The notes below the pieces were generated by a model. That model did not search any database, had not been told where the DNA came from, and saw only the letters and a program-made list of their open reading frames with translations. The position numbers were made by a program, and so were the translations under genes. A DNA stretch of 15,533 nt from an uncultured Litorivicinus sp. (GTDB lineage Bacteria; Pseudomonadota; Gammaproteobacteria; Pseudomonadales; Litorivicinaceae), in contig CALKMT010000194.1 in assembly GCA_938091715.1 (NCBI GenBank), positions 1 to 15,533 on the forward strand, read 5' to 3'. Below, piece by piece: positions 1-6,284 of this stretch. Positions within the stretch are counted from its first letter, which is position 1. The number at the start of each line of letters is the position of its first letter.

Positions 1-411
1 GCGCTGACGCGCACTCAGGCGTTGCAGTGGCTGTGCGCTGGTTTTGTCGAGCCGAACCTTGGGCGCCAGGCGCCGGTCTTTTTGACCCACTACCCAGCCG
101 AGCAGGCCGCATTGGCCCGGCATGTCGAGCACCAGGGTCATCCTTGCGCGGATCGATTTGAGTTGTTCTATCACGGACTGGAGCTGGCCAATGGGTATTG
201 GGAGCTGACCGATCCCCTGGAGCAGCAGGCGCGTTTTGAGGCGGACCTGGCCCAACGGGAATCTGAGGGATTGCCACCGGTGCCCATTGATCAGGCCTTG
301 TTAGCCGCATTGCCGCAGATGCCAGCGTGCTCGGGCATTGCTCTGGGGCTGGAGCGGCTCATGATGCTGCGGGCGGGAGTCAAGGACATCGCCGAAGTGA
401 CCTTGTTTTAA
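1..411 (+). CDS. epmA: EF-P--(R)-beta-lysine ligase EpmA, C-terminal part (5' truncated by window edge)
   Basis: The reading frame is open from base 1 and ends at TAA 409-411, leaving 136 residues of the C-terminal half. EpmA (GenX/PoxA/YjeA) is a truncated class II lysyl-tRNA synthetase paralogue that joins beta-lysine to a conserved lysine of elongation factor P, which helps ribosomes through polyproline stretches. Family hallmarks seen here are EPNLG near the start, FLTHYPAEQAALAR, the segment ELANGYWELTDP, the PIDQALLAALPQMPACSG segment, and a class II motif 3 arginine in GIALGLER (bases 334-357). Compared with a real lysyl-tRNA synthetase the C-terminus is short and there is no room for an anticodon domain downstream. 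The start lies outside the window; the TTG at 22 is internal. It is followed by rpsF on the same strand after 105 bp. Full LysS is unlikely because the segments match EpmA better. Confidence 0.93.
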   Translation, partial: ALTRTQALQWLCAGFVEPNLGRQAPVFLTHYPAEQAALARHVEHQGHPCADRFELFYHGLELANGYWELTDPLEQQARFEADLAQRESEGLPPVPIDQALLAALPQMPACSGIALGLERLMMLRAGVKDIAEVTLF

Positions 412-431
412 CAACGCTTCCGCCTTACACT
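403..431 (+). promoter_or_regulatory. Candidate sigma70 promoter for rpsF operon
   Basis: TTGTTT at 403-408 is followed after 17 bp by TACACT at 426-431, which would start transcription near 437-438. The -10 matches four of six consensus bases and the -35 only three of six, so the call rests mainly on position and spacing. The -35 overlaps the end of epmA. The resulting leader of about 80 nt would contain both hairpins seen before rpsF. Confidence 0.35.
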
Positions 432-467
432 TCCGCGCCCCGGAAAACCGGGGATTAACCACTCCTT

Positions 468-493
468 GTCTGCGTGCCGAAGGGTAGCCAGAC
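468..493 (+). promoter_or_regulatory. Candidate S6:S18-binding leader hairpin of rpsF mRNA
   Basis: GTCTG (468-472) pairs perfectly with CAGAC (489-493), enclosing an internal element with CC-GAAG-GG (477-484) followed by TAGC. Many bacterial rpsF leaders fold into a small structure with a CCG element that resembles the S6:S18 site of 16S rRNA and is bound by the S6:S18 complex to repress its own synthesis. The position, 24 nt before the rpsF start, and the CCG-containing, GGTAG-bearing loop fit that idea. The assignment is by eye and not by covariance model. Confidence 0.5.
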
Positions 494-516
494 TTAAACC
501 CATAGGGAGACGCGAA

Positions 517-945
517 ATGCGACACTATGAAATCGTGTTGATGTTTCATCCTGATCAGTCGGAACAAGTTCCGGCCATGGTTGAGCGTTACACAACCTCT
601 GTCACCGAAGCCGGTGGCACTATTCATCGTCAAGAAGATTGGGGTCGTCGTCAGATGGCTTACTCAATTGATGATGTCCACAAAGCCCACTACATCCTGT
701 TGAACGTTGAAGCTAGCAACGACGTCATGGACGAATTGGCAACCACCTTCCGTTTCAATGACGCGATCATCCGTCACATGATCCTGAAGACCAAAGAAGC
801 CGTTACCGAACAGAGCCCGATCAAAGCCGCCGAAAGTCGTGCTGAACGTCGTGAGCCTCGTGCACCGGTTGCAGAAACCACCGAAGCCTCTGCTGACGAC
901 GCCGCCCCGGCGGAAGACGTTGCGGCCGATAGCGATAGCGAATAA
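517..945 (+). CDS. rpsF: 30S ribosomal protein S6
   Basis: Encodes 142 residues, small-subunit protein S6, which binds 16S rRNA in the central domain as a heterodimer with S18. The N-terminus MRHYEIVLMFHPDQ, the segment EDWGRRQMAYSI and the IIRHMILKTKEA strand are typical of S6. The ATG at 517 is chosen over an in-frame upstream start at 466 because it follows a strong Shine-Dalgarno sequence (AGGGAG, 503-508) and gives the conserved N-terminus. Residues from about 105 onward form a charged, Ala/Glu/Asp-rich, probably disordered tail that ends in Glu, as in S6 proteins that RimK can extend with glutamates. Followed by rpsR after 11 bp; priB, which lies between the two in E. coli, is absent. 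Confidence 0.97.
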   Translation: MRHYEIVLMFHPDQSEQVPAMVERYTTSVTEAGGTIHRQEDWGRRQMAYSIDDVHKAHYILLNVEASNDVMDELATTFRFNDAIIRHMILKTKEAVTEQSPIKAAESRAERREPRAPVAETTEASADDAAPAEDVAADSDSE

Positions 946-956
946 GGAGACCCGAT

Positions 957-1187
957 ATGTCACGTTTTTTCCGTCGCCGTAAGTTCTGCAAGTTCACTGA
1001 GGAAGGCATCAAGGAAATCGACTACAAAGACGTCGAGACCCTGAAGGCCTACATCACAGAGACAGGCAAAATCGTACCCAGCCGTATTACCGGCACCCGT
1101 GCGAAGTACCAGCGTCAATTGGCGCGTGCCGTTAAGCGTGCACGTTTCATGGCGTTGTTGCCTTACTCAGACGCTCACAACCATTAA
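957..1187 (+). CDS. rpsR: 30S ribosomal protein S18
   Basis: Encodes 76 residues, the usual size of bacterial S18. It is very basic; the FFRRRKFCKFT start, IDYKDVETLKAYITETGKIVPSR core and GTRAKYQRQLARAVKRARFMALLPY end are the signature of the family. S18 pairs with S6 and binds the platform of the 30S subunit. The single cysteine in RKFCKF is common in this family. The ATG has a good ribosome binding site (AAGGAG at 946-951) directly after the rpsF stop. It belongs to the rpsF-rpsR-(membrane protein)-rplI operon. Confidence 0.98.
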   Translation: MSRFFRRRKFCKFTEEGIKEIDYKDVETLKAYITETGKIVPSRITGTRAKYQRQLARAVKRARFMALLPYSDAHNH

Positions 1188-1203
1188 TAGAGCTTAAAAC
1201 ACC

Positions 1204-2067
1204 ATGTTGCTGGCCCAAGCACGACACAGTGAACAGCGCGCCGCCTTGCTCGGCTTTGCGCTGGGCTTTTTGCCGCTGGTCTCTTGGCTTGGGGCCGGGC
1301 TGGCTGCGACCTGGGCGCTTCGGCGTGGGGTCTTGCAGGCTCAGTGGGCCATGGCCGGCATTTTGGCGCCGGGGGTTATCCTGGCATGGCAAGGCGATCC
1401 GTCGAGTTTGATTGGCGGGGTTGCTTTGTTGGTATTGGTACAGGTGCTTCGTGCACAGGCTGATTGGGGGCGTGTATTGCAGGTGTTGGTGGTGTTAGGG
1501 GCGCTTGCGACCTTTGCACTCGAAGCGCTGTTTTCGACCCAATTGGCACAAATGGTCGAGATAACGCGTCAGGCGGTCAGCGGTTTTGCTGGCGAGCTGA
1601 TGGCGCAGTTGCCCGAGGCGGACCTGAATGCCGCCCTAACCCATCTGGTGGTCGGCAGTTTGTCGATGGCTACCTTGGGTTGGTCATTGATGGCCTTGGT
1701 GGTGGCCCGTTGGTATCAGTCACGTATTTGGAATCCAGGCGGTTTCAAAAACGAGATTCTGAGTATCCGACTGTCGCCCCTGTTTGCCATGGCCCTGGTG
1801 GCCGTGGTGATCGCCGGTGGAGCCCTGGGCTCCGAAGCGGGCCGATTCGTACCCATACTGCTGCTGCCTTTAGTGGCCAGTGGTTTGTCAGTGGTGCACG
1901 GGTTGTTGGCGCGGGCAAATGCCCCGACGCCGGCACACGTGGCCCCCTATGTACTGGGCGTGGTGTTGTTAAGCTTTGTAGTACCCTTGCTCTTGGTCGT
2001 TGCGGTCGCGGACAGTTTTCTGAACTTCCGCAAACTGCCAGCCTCGAGCAATCACGAGGAATCCTAA
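1204..2067 (+). CDS. Polytopic inner-membrane protein, rpsR-rplI-linked (YybS/DUF2232-like)
   Basis: Encodes 287 residues, strongly hydrophobic, with about seven or eight probable membrane segments (roughly residues 14-38, 47-62, 67-83, 90-110, 147-169, 191-208, 215-236, 248-270). A soluble loop lies between about 111 and 145. The loop motif ARWYQSRIWNPGGF near 168-181 is like that of the membrane protein found between rpsR and rplI in pseudomonads. Its function is not known to me; related proteins are annotated as DUF2232/YybS-type predicted membrane proteins and an ECF-transporter S-component-like fold has been suggested for the broader group. The start has no clear Shine-Dalgarno sequence. 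The stop TAA touches the rplI ATG without a gap, so the rplI ribosome binding site (GAGGA) lies inside this gene and translation of the two may be coupled. Confidence 0.8.
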   Translation: MLLAQARHSEQRAALLGFALGFLPLVSWLGAGLAATWALRRGVLQAQWAMAGILAPGVILAWQGDPSSLIGGVALLVLVQVLRAQADWGRVLQVLVVLGALATFALEALFSTQLAQMVEITRQAVSGFAGELMAQLPEADLNAALTHLVVGSLSMATLGWSLMALVVARWYQSRIWNPGGFKNEILSIRLSPLFAMALVAVVIAGGALGSEAGRFVPILLLPLVASGLSVVHGLLARANAPTPAHVAPYVLGVVLLSFVVPLLLVVAVADSFLNFRKLPASSNHEES

Positions 2068-2520
2068 ATGGAAGTCATTCTGTTAGATAACGTCGGCAAG
2101 CTCGGCGCATTGGGTGACAAGGTCACCGTCAAGTCGGGTTACGCGCGTAACTTCTTGTTCCCTCAGGCCAAAGCTGTTCCTGCAACAGCCGACAACCTGA
2201 AAGAATTTGAAGCCCGCCGTGCGGAGCTTGAAAAAGCGGCCCAAGAAGCGCTGGACCAGGCCAATGGCCGTGCCCAAGCGCTGGAAGGCTTCAGCGTTAC
2301 CATCACCGCCAAAGCCGGTGACGAAGGTAAGCTGTTTGGTTCAATTGGTAGCCGTGACATCGCTGAAGCGATTACTGCGGCGGGCCAAGCGGTCGAGAAG
2401 GCAGAAGTCATTTTGTCCGAAGGCCCCTTGCGCGCCACAGGTGAACAGGAAGTTCGTCTGCAGTTGCACCCGGAAGTCAGCCAAAACGTCACCATCAATG
2501 TGGTGGCCGGCGACGAGTAA
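2068..2520 (+). CDS. rplI: 50S ribosomal protein L9
   Basis: Encodes 150 residues, the standard length for L9. The N-terminal rRNA-binding domain has the family pattern MEVILLDNVGKLGALGDKV followed by VKSGYARNFLFPQ and KAVPAT. A long Ala/Glu/Lys-rich connecting helix (about 41-75) leads to a C-terminal domain with GKLFGSIGSRDIAEAI. L9 binds 23S rRNA at the base of the L1 stalk and influences frame maintenance. Last gene of the ribosomal operon, starting directly after the stop of the membrane-protein gene, with the ribosome binding site GAGGA inside that gene, and followed by a strong hairpin terminator. Confidence 0.98.
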   Translation: MEVILLDNVGKLGALGDKVTVKSGYARNFLFPQAKAVPATADNLKEFEARRAELEKAAQEALDQANGRAQALEGFSVTITAKAGDEGKLFGSIGSRDIAEAITAAGQAVEKAEVILSEGPLRATGEQEVRLQLHPEVSQNVTINVVAGDE

Positions 2521-2536
2521 TCGTTGCAGCTGAATG

Positions 2537-2567
2537 AAAAAGGGCGCCTTGATGGCGCCCTTTTTTT
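2537..2567. terminator. Bidirectional intrinsic terminator between rplI and psd
   Basis: A perfect 7-bp GC stem, GGGCGCC (2542-2548) with GGCGCCC (2554-2560), has a 5-nt loop. It is flanked by A5 on the left and T7 on the right, so transcripts from either side end in a hairpin plus a U-tract. It closes the rpsF-rplI operon from the left and the rsgA-psd operon from the right. The psd stop codon (2566-2568) falls within the edge of the T tract, leaving almost no 3' untranslated sequence. Confidence 0.92.
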
Positions 2568-3414
2568 ATTCGCTCCACTGCCCCAGTGGTTGGCCGAGCC
2601 GTAATCCGTCGCCGGACGCCAGTTGAGGGTTCCACTCGACGCGGTCGGGTTCGGTGCACAGAATGACCGTGCTGCCCAAGGCAAAGGAGCCCATTTCCTG
2701 GCCACGTTTTAACTGTATCTGTTGCGTTTCGGTGTAGTTCCAGCGTTGCACTCCGGTCACCGGGGTGACCTGGCCGTGCCAGACGGTGCTGATGCTGGCG
2801 ACCACCATGGCCCCCACCAACACCATTGCAATCTCGCCGTGCTCAGTATCAAAGACACAGACCACCCGTTCGTTGCGGGCGAACAGGTTGTGCACCCCTT
2901 CGGCGGTAATTTGGTTCACGCTGTACAGATCCCCAGGCACATGAATCATTTGCTTTAGCGTGCCGTCAAAGGGCATATGAATCCGGTGATAGTCCTTGGG
3001 CGCCAGGTACAGCGTGGCAAACGCACCTCCCTCTAGGCGGCTGGCCAGCGCGTCATCTGCCAGCAAGTCAGGCAGCCGGTAATCGCGCCCCTTGGCTTGA
3101 ATCAGGCGCCCTTGCAAGGTTTCACCGATCTGGCTGACGGCACCGTCGACCGGGCTGAATAGCAGGTTCGGGTCCTCGGGCAACGGCCGGACGCCGTCCT
3201 TTAGTTGGCGCGTAAAAAAGTCATTGAATGAGGTGAATTCGCTGGCATCTTGGCGCTCGTAATCGTGCATCTCGACCTTGAAGGCCTTGATAAAGCTGCG
3301 AATCAAAAAATCCTTGATCGGTGTCCAGCGACAACTCGCCAGCCAGCCTGCGGCACGGCTGATTAGATGCTGTGGCAGCAGGATTTGCAGGAGGATAAAT
3401 AGTTTAGCAATCAA
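2566..3414 (-). CDS. psd: Phosphatidylserine decarboxylase proenzyme
   Basis: Encodes 282 residues. Psd removes CO2 from phosphatidylserine to make phosphatidylethanolamine at the inner membrane. The proenzyme cuts itself at an LGST motif to create a pyruvoyl group on the serine: LGST is at 246-249, so the cleavage serine is S248. The other members of the self-processing triad are D90 in SPVDGAVSQ and H146 in DYHRIHMP. Other family blocks are FNDFFTRQLKDGVRP and VPGDLYSVN. The N-terminus aligns with the E. coli type from residue 1, which makes the TTG at 3414 the start; there is no ATG nearby and only a weak ribosome binding site. This TTG overlaps the TGA stop of rsgA by 4 nt, which implies translational coupling. 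Convergent with rplI across a shared terminator. Confidence 0.96.
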   Translation of the reverse strand: MIAKLFILLQILLPQHLISRAAGWLASCRWTPIKDFLIRSFIKAFKVEMHDYERQDASEFTSFNDFFTRQLKDGVRPLPEDPNLLFSPVDGAVSQIGETLQGRLIQAKGRDYRLPDLLADDALASRLEGGAFATLYLAPKDYHRIHMPFDGTLKQMIHVPGDLYSVNQITAEGVHNLFARNERVVCVFDTEHGEIAMVLVGAMVVASISTVWHGQVTPVTGVQRWNYTETQQIQLKRGQEMGSFALGSTVILCTEPDRVEWNPQLASGDGLRLGQPLGQWSE

Positions 3415-4451
3415 CGTTCTCGGCCTTTGCGTGGGTGTTTGGGAGCGACCGCTTCGGCGGCCAAGGCTAAATAATTGTCATAGCGCAGCTCTGACAGGGT
3501 TTCCTCGTCCAGGGCGGCGTGTACGCCGCAACCGGGTTCGGACTCGTGTTTGCAGTCGCGGAACTTGCATAGGCTAGCGGCCTCGGCGACATCCGGAAAG
3601 CCGACCAAAACCTGATCGCGATGCAGATCGGACAGGCCAAAGGCGCGAATGCCCGGGCTGTCGATCAGCCAGCCGCCGGAGGGCAGGGTGTACAAACGCC
3701 CTTGGCTGGTGGTGTGTTTACCCTGGCCGCGCTCGTCCAGCGCACCGACGCGCAGATACTGATCCGGCAGCAGGGCTTGCACCAGGGAGGATTTGCCGAC
3801 GCCGGATTGACCGACCAGGGCACTGGTGCGTCCGGACAGGGCGGCGCGCAGTTCGGCCAGGTCTTCGGCCCGGGTAATCGAGGTTTCGATGACTCGGTGG
3901 CCAAGCTCGCGGTAAACATCCCCCAGGTCTTGGCGCAGCTCGTCCAGCTCCTCTGAGCGGGCCGCCAAATCAATTTTGTTGAGTACCACGACTGCCTCGA
4001 TCCCGGTCAATTCCGCGGCAATCAGAAAACGGTCAATGGTATCCGGCCCAGGCAGGGGCATCAGGGCGCCGACGATCAGCAGTTGGTCGATATTGGCGGC
4101 CATGACCTTGTCGCCCCCAAAGGGTGAAGGCCTCGCCAATCGGCGTGTGCGGGGTTCGACCGCGGTGACCAGGCCTTCGCCATCGGCCACACAGAAGCTG
4201 ACTCGGTCGCCACACACGACCTCGCCTAGATTAGACCGCAGATGGCAATGCACCGGATCGCCTAGGGCGTCCTGCTCGATCGCGGCGACCTCGGCGGTCG
4301 CCCCATGACGAGTGATGACAACCCCGGCCTGGGCTTCCTCGTCCACCGCGTGTTCGACCCGCTCAGCTTTTCGTTGTGCGCGCTCGATTCGCTCGGCTTG
4401 GACTTTCTTGATGCGAAAGGCTTGCTGCCGAGTCAGTTTACGACCGGCCAT
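3411..4451 (-). CDS. rsgA: Small ribosomal subunit biogenesis GTPase RsgA
   Basis: Encodes 346 residues. RsgA is a circularly permuted GTPase that checks late 30S assembly. In order: a Lys/Arg-rich N-terminal extension (1-33), an OB-fold (about 40-108), then the permuted G motifs: G4 NKID (158-161), G1 GQSGVGKS (214-221), switch region GKHTT (244-248) with the G2 threonine, G3 DSPG (264-267). A zinc-binding region follows with C295, C300, H302 and C308 in CKFRDCKHESEPGC, then a basic tail. The motif order G4-G1-G2-G3 is diagnostic. It is the first gene of the rsgA-psd pair and is divergent from orn, an arrangement also seen in E. coli. Confidence 0.97.
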   Translation of the reverse strand: MAGRKLTRQQAFRIKKVQAERIERAQRKAERVEHAVDEEAQAGVVITRHGATAEVAAIEQDALGDPVHCHLRSNLGEVVCGDRVSFCVADGEGLVTAVEPRTRRLARPSPFGGDKVMAANIDQLLIVGALMPLPGPDTIDRFLIAAELTGIEAVVVLNKIDLAARSEELDELRQDLGDVYRELGHRVIETSITRAEDLAELRAALSGRTSALVGQSGVGKSSLVQALLPDQYLRVGALDERGQGKHTTSQGRLYTLPSGGWLIDSPGIRAFGLSDLHRDQVLVGFPDVAEAASLCKFRDCKHESEPGCGVHAALDEETLSELRYDNYLALAAEAVAPKHPRKGRER

Positions 4452-4533
4452 ATCGCCGATTCGAGCCGATTGGCCAAGATTTGCGGGCCGAGTGCATGCG
4501 TGTCGTCATCGTGTTCACCATAAGTCGAGCCAC

Positions 4534-4562
4534 ATCATAGCGCAGGGGCGTAGCTGGGAGAA
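4534..4562 (-). promoter_or_regulatory. Candidate promoter for rsgA-psd
   Basis: On the minus strand TATGAT (4539-4534) matches five of six -10 bases. The hexamer 17 bp upstream (TTCTCC) is a poor -35. Transcription would start near 4527, giving a leader of about 75 nt before the rsgA ATG. The call is based on the -10 and position only. Confidence 0.3.
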
Positions 4563-4602
4563 CGATTGCGGCCAATTGCTGCTTCGGACTTTTAAAAACC
4601 AT

Positions 4603-4631
4603 TTGAGACTGCACCTAAAGGGCTGTACAAC
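4603..4631 (+). promoter_or_regulatory. Sigma70-type promoter of orn
   Basis: TTGAGA (4603-4608, five of six -35 bases) and TACAAC (4626-4631, four of six -10 bases) are separated by the optimal 17 bp. The predicted start near 4638 gives a leader of about 56 nt before orn. Confidence 0.6.
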
Positions 4632-4693
4632 GCGAAAACAACTGGGCGCAATCGGTAAACGCGGGTGCCACAACAAGCGGGGGTAGGCTGGGC

Positions 4694-5230
4694 ATGACCG
4701 ACAATTTGATTTGGATTGACTTAGAGATGACGGGATTGTCGCCTGAGGACGACCGCATCATTGAAATCGCAACGATTGTGACCGATCCCGATTTGAACGT
4801 GCTGGCCGAGGGGCCGGTGTTGGCCATTCACCAGAGTGACGAGCGCTTGGCCGCCATGGACGAGTGGAATACCCGTCAGCATGGGCAGAGTGGCCTGGCC
4901 GAGCGGGTGCGCAGCTCGAGGACTGACGAGGCCGAGGCTGAGGCGGCTACCCTGGCATTTTTGCAGGGCTATGTGGATGCCGGCGCCAGCCCTATGTGCG
5001 GTAACAGCATCTGTCAGGATCGACGTTTTCTGGCCAATTACATGCCCAAGCTAGAGGCCTATTTCCACTATCGGAATTTGGATGTCAGTACTCTAAAAGA
5101 GCTGGCCAAACGCTGGCGCCCGGACATTGCCAAAGGGGTTTCAAAAAAGGGCGCGCACCTGGCGTTGGACGACATCCGAGATTCGATTGCCGAGTTGGAA
5201 CACTATCGGGCGCACTTCTTGCGCTGCTGA
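4694..5230 (+). CDS. orn: Oligoribonuclease
   Basis: Encodes 178 residues, close to the usual 180. Orn is a 3'-5' exoribonuclease of the DEDDh family that degrades di- to short oligoribonucleotides, including pGpG from cyclic-di-GMP breakdown, and is essential in many gammaproteobacteria. The catalytic residues are visible: D9 and E11 in WIDLEMTGL, D109 in GNSICQDRRFL, H155 and D159/D160 in KKGAHLALDDIRDS. The ATG at 4694 follows a purine-rich GGGGGTAGG ribosome binding site. The gene is divergent from rsgA and its last 28 bp overlap the convergent queG 3' end. Confidence 0.97.
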   Translation: MTDNLIWIDLEMTGLSPEDDRIIEIATIVTDPDLNVLAEGPVLAIHQSDERLAAMDEWNTRQHGQSGLAERVRSSRTDEAEAEAATLAFLQGYVDAGASPMCGNSICQDRRFLANYMPKLEAYFHYRNLDVSTLKELAKRWRPDIAKGVSKKGAHLALDDIRDSIAELEHYRAHFLRC

Positions 5231-6258
5231 TCGATCGCCCAGGCCACATGCTCCTTCAGCCGCGGGTCGCTGCTGTCTTCGGATTGCAACGCTTGCAGAT
5301 GCGCCGGCTGGTACGGGGCATTGCCCAGGGCGATGGCCAGGTTCGAGCGAAATTTCACATACCCAGCACGGCGAATGGCCATGCCCTCGGTGCGCTGTAG
5401 GAACTCGTCTTCGGTCAACGCCCACAACTCAAGCAGGGTCACATCGTCCCAGCCGTGACGGGGCGTGAACTGTCCGTCGCCCAGTTCCGCATAGCGATTC
5501 CAGGGGCACACCAGTTGGCAATCGTCGCAACCAAACACCCGGTTGCCCATGGCCACTCGATAGGGCTCGGGAATGGGCGCATCCATTTCGATGGTGTGAT
5601 AGCTAATGCACTTTCGAGCGTCTAGTTGATAGGGCGCGACGATGGCTTGGGTTGGACAAACCTCAATGCATGCGGTGCACGAGCCACATCGAGGGGTTTC
5701 TATGGCCGTGGTCGTGGGCAATTCCGCGTCGGTCAAAAAGCCCGCCAGGAAACAATAACTGCCCTGGCTGCGGGATAGGATCAGGGTGTGTTTGCCGATC
5801 CAGCCAAGCCCGGATTGCTCGGCAAAGTGTTTTTCCAGGACCGGGGCGGAATCTGAAAACACCCGAAACGCGCCGTCTGGCAGCAAGGCCTGGGCGATCG
5901 ACTTCATTCGTTTGCGCAGCGTTTTGTGATAGTCCCGGCCCAGGGCATAGCGGCTGATGTAGGCCTTGTCGGTGCTGGCGATGATGTCCCAGGCGTCTAC
6001 GCCTTCGGGCCAATAATCAAAGGCGGCGATCACAATCCGCCGGGCGTTCGGGTGGACCTGGTTCAGGTCTGCGCGCAGATCACGGCCTCGTCGCATCCAC
6101 TCCATCTCGCCGAAAAAATCCCGCTCCAGCCACTGGTCCAGGTAGCCCAGGGCCTGATCTTGTTCCAGTGAGCAGATGCCGATACGTCGAGCGCCCTGTT
6201 GTTGGGCCAGCGTCGTCAGTTGCGCTTCGAGATCCGTGGGGGTCAGGTTAGACTGCAT
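5203..6258 (-). CDS. queG: Epoxyqueuosine reductase QueG
   Basis: Encodes 351 residues. QueG is a cobalamin and iron-sulphur dependent enzyme that reduces epoxyqueuosine to queuosine at the wobble base of tRNAs with GUN anticodons. A ferredoxin-like double cluster region is clear: CGSCTACIEVCP (C191, C194, C197, C201), C217, then GCDDCQLVCPWN (C244, C247, C251). SDSAPVLEKHFAEQSGLGWIGKHT (residues 135-158) is the family signature, with D136 as the probable catalytic acid. The C-terminal part (about 265-345) has the HEAT-like GYVKFRSNLAIALGNA segment. The TAG stop is inside orn (28-bp convergent overlap). The start is 26 bp from the divergent tsaE start, and a -10 element ends only 6 bp before the ATG, so the mRNA may be leaderless or nearly so. 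Confidence 0.96.
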   Translation of the reverse strand: MQSNLTPTDLEAQLTTLAQQQGARRIGICSLEQDQALGYLDQWLERDFFGEMEWMRRGRDLRADLNQVHPNARRIVIAAFDYWPEGVDAWDIIASTDKAYISRYALGRDYHKTLRKRMKSIAQALLPDGAFRVFSDSAPVLEKHFAEQSGLGWIGKHTLILSRSQGSYCFLAGFLTDAELPTTTAIETPRCGSCTACIEVCPTQAIVAPYQLDARKCISYHTIEMDAPIPEPYRVAMGNRVFGCDDCQLVCPWNRYAELGDGQFTPRHGWDDVTLLELWALTEDEFLQRTEGMAIRRAGYVKFRSNLAIALGNAPYQPAHLQALQSEDSSDPRLKEHVAWAIDQQRKKCAR

Positions 6259-6264
6259 AAACGC

Positions 6265-6272
6265 AGTATAAC
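6265..6272. promoter_or_regulatory. Overlapping divergent -10 elements for queG and tsaE
   Basis: The octamer AGTATAAC reads TATAAC rightward (6267-6272) and TATACT leftward (6270-6265), each matching five of six -10 consensus bases. Rightward transcription would start near 6279 for tsaE, and leftward near 6258, on the queG start codon itself. No convincing -35 is seen on either side. It lies in the only 26 bp that separate the two genes. Confidence 0.5.
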
Positions 6273-6284
6273 GAGAGCGGGATT

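Noticed and set aside
438..453. Hairpin CCCCGG-AAAA-CCGGGG as terminator of epmA
   Set aside because: No T tract follows, so it does not qualify as an intrinsic terminator; it may still be a leader structure.
466..516. In-frame upstream start for rpsF
   Set aside because: The extension is not S6-like and covers the leader hairpin; the ATG at 517 has a strong ribosome binding site and the conserved N-terminus.
1464..2090. 208-codon plus-strand frame inside the membrane protein gene
   Set aside because: Gly/Arg-rich frame-shifted shadow; the other frame has clear membrane segments and a family motif.
2163..2705. 180-codon minus-strand frame over rplI and psd
   Set aside because: Ser/Ala/Pro-rich antisense shadow crossing a strong terminator; both true genes are certain.
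4438..4521. 27-aa minus-strand frame leading into the rsgA start
   Set aside because: No clear ribosome binding site, composition typical of noncoding sequence, and no recognised leader-peptide character.
4312..4686. 124-codon plus-strand frame across the rsgA start and the intergenic gap
   Set aside because: Lies antisense to rsgA for much of its length, is rich in Cys/Arg/Ser without any domain, and runs over the orn promoter.
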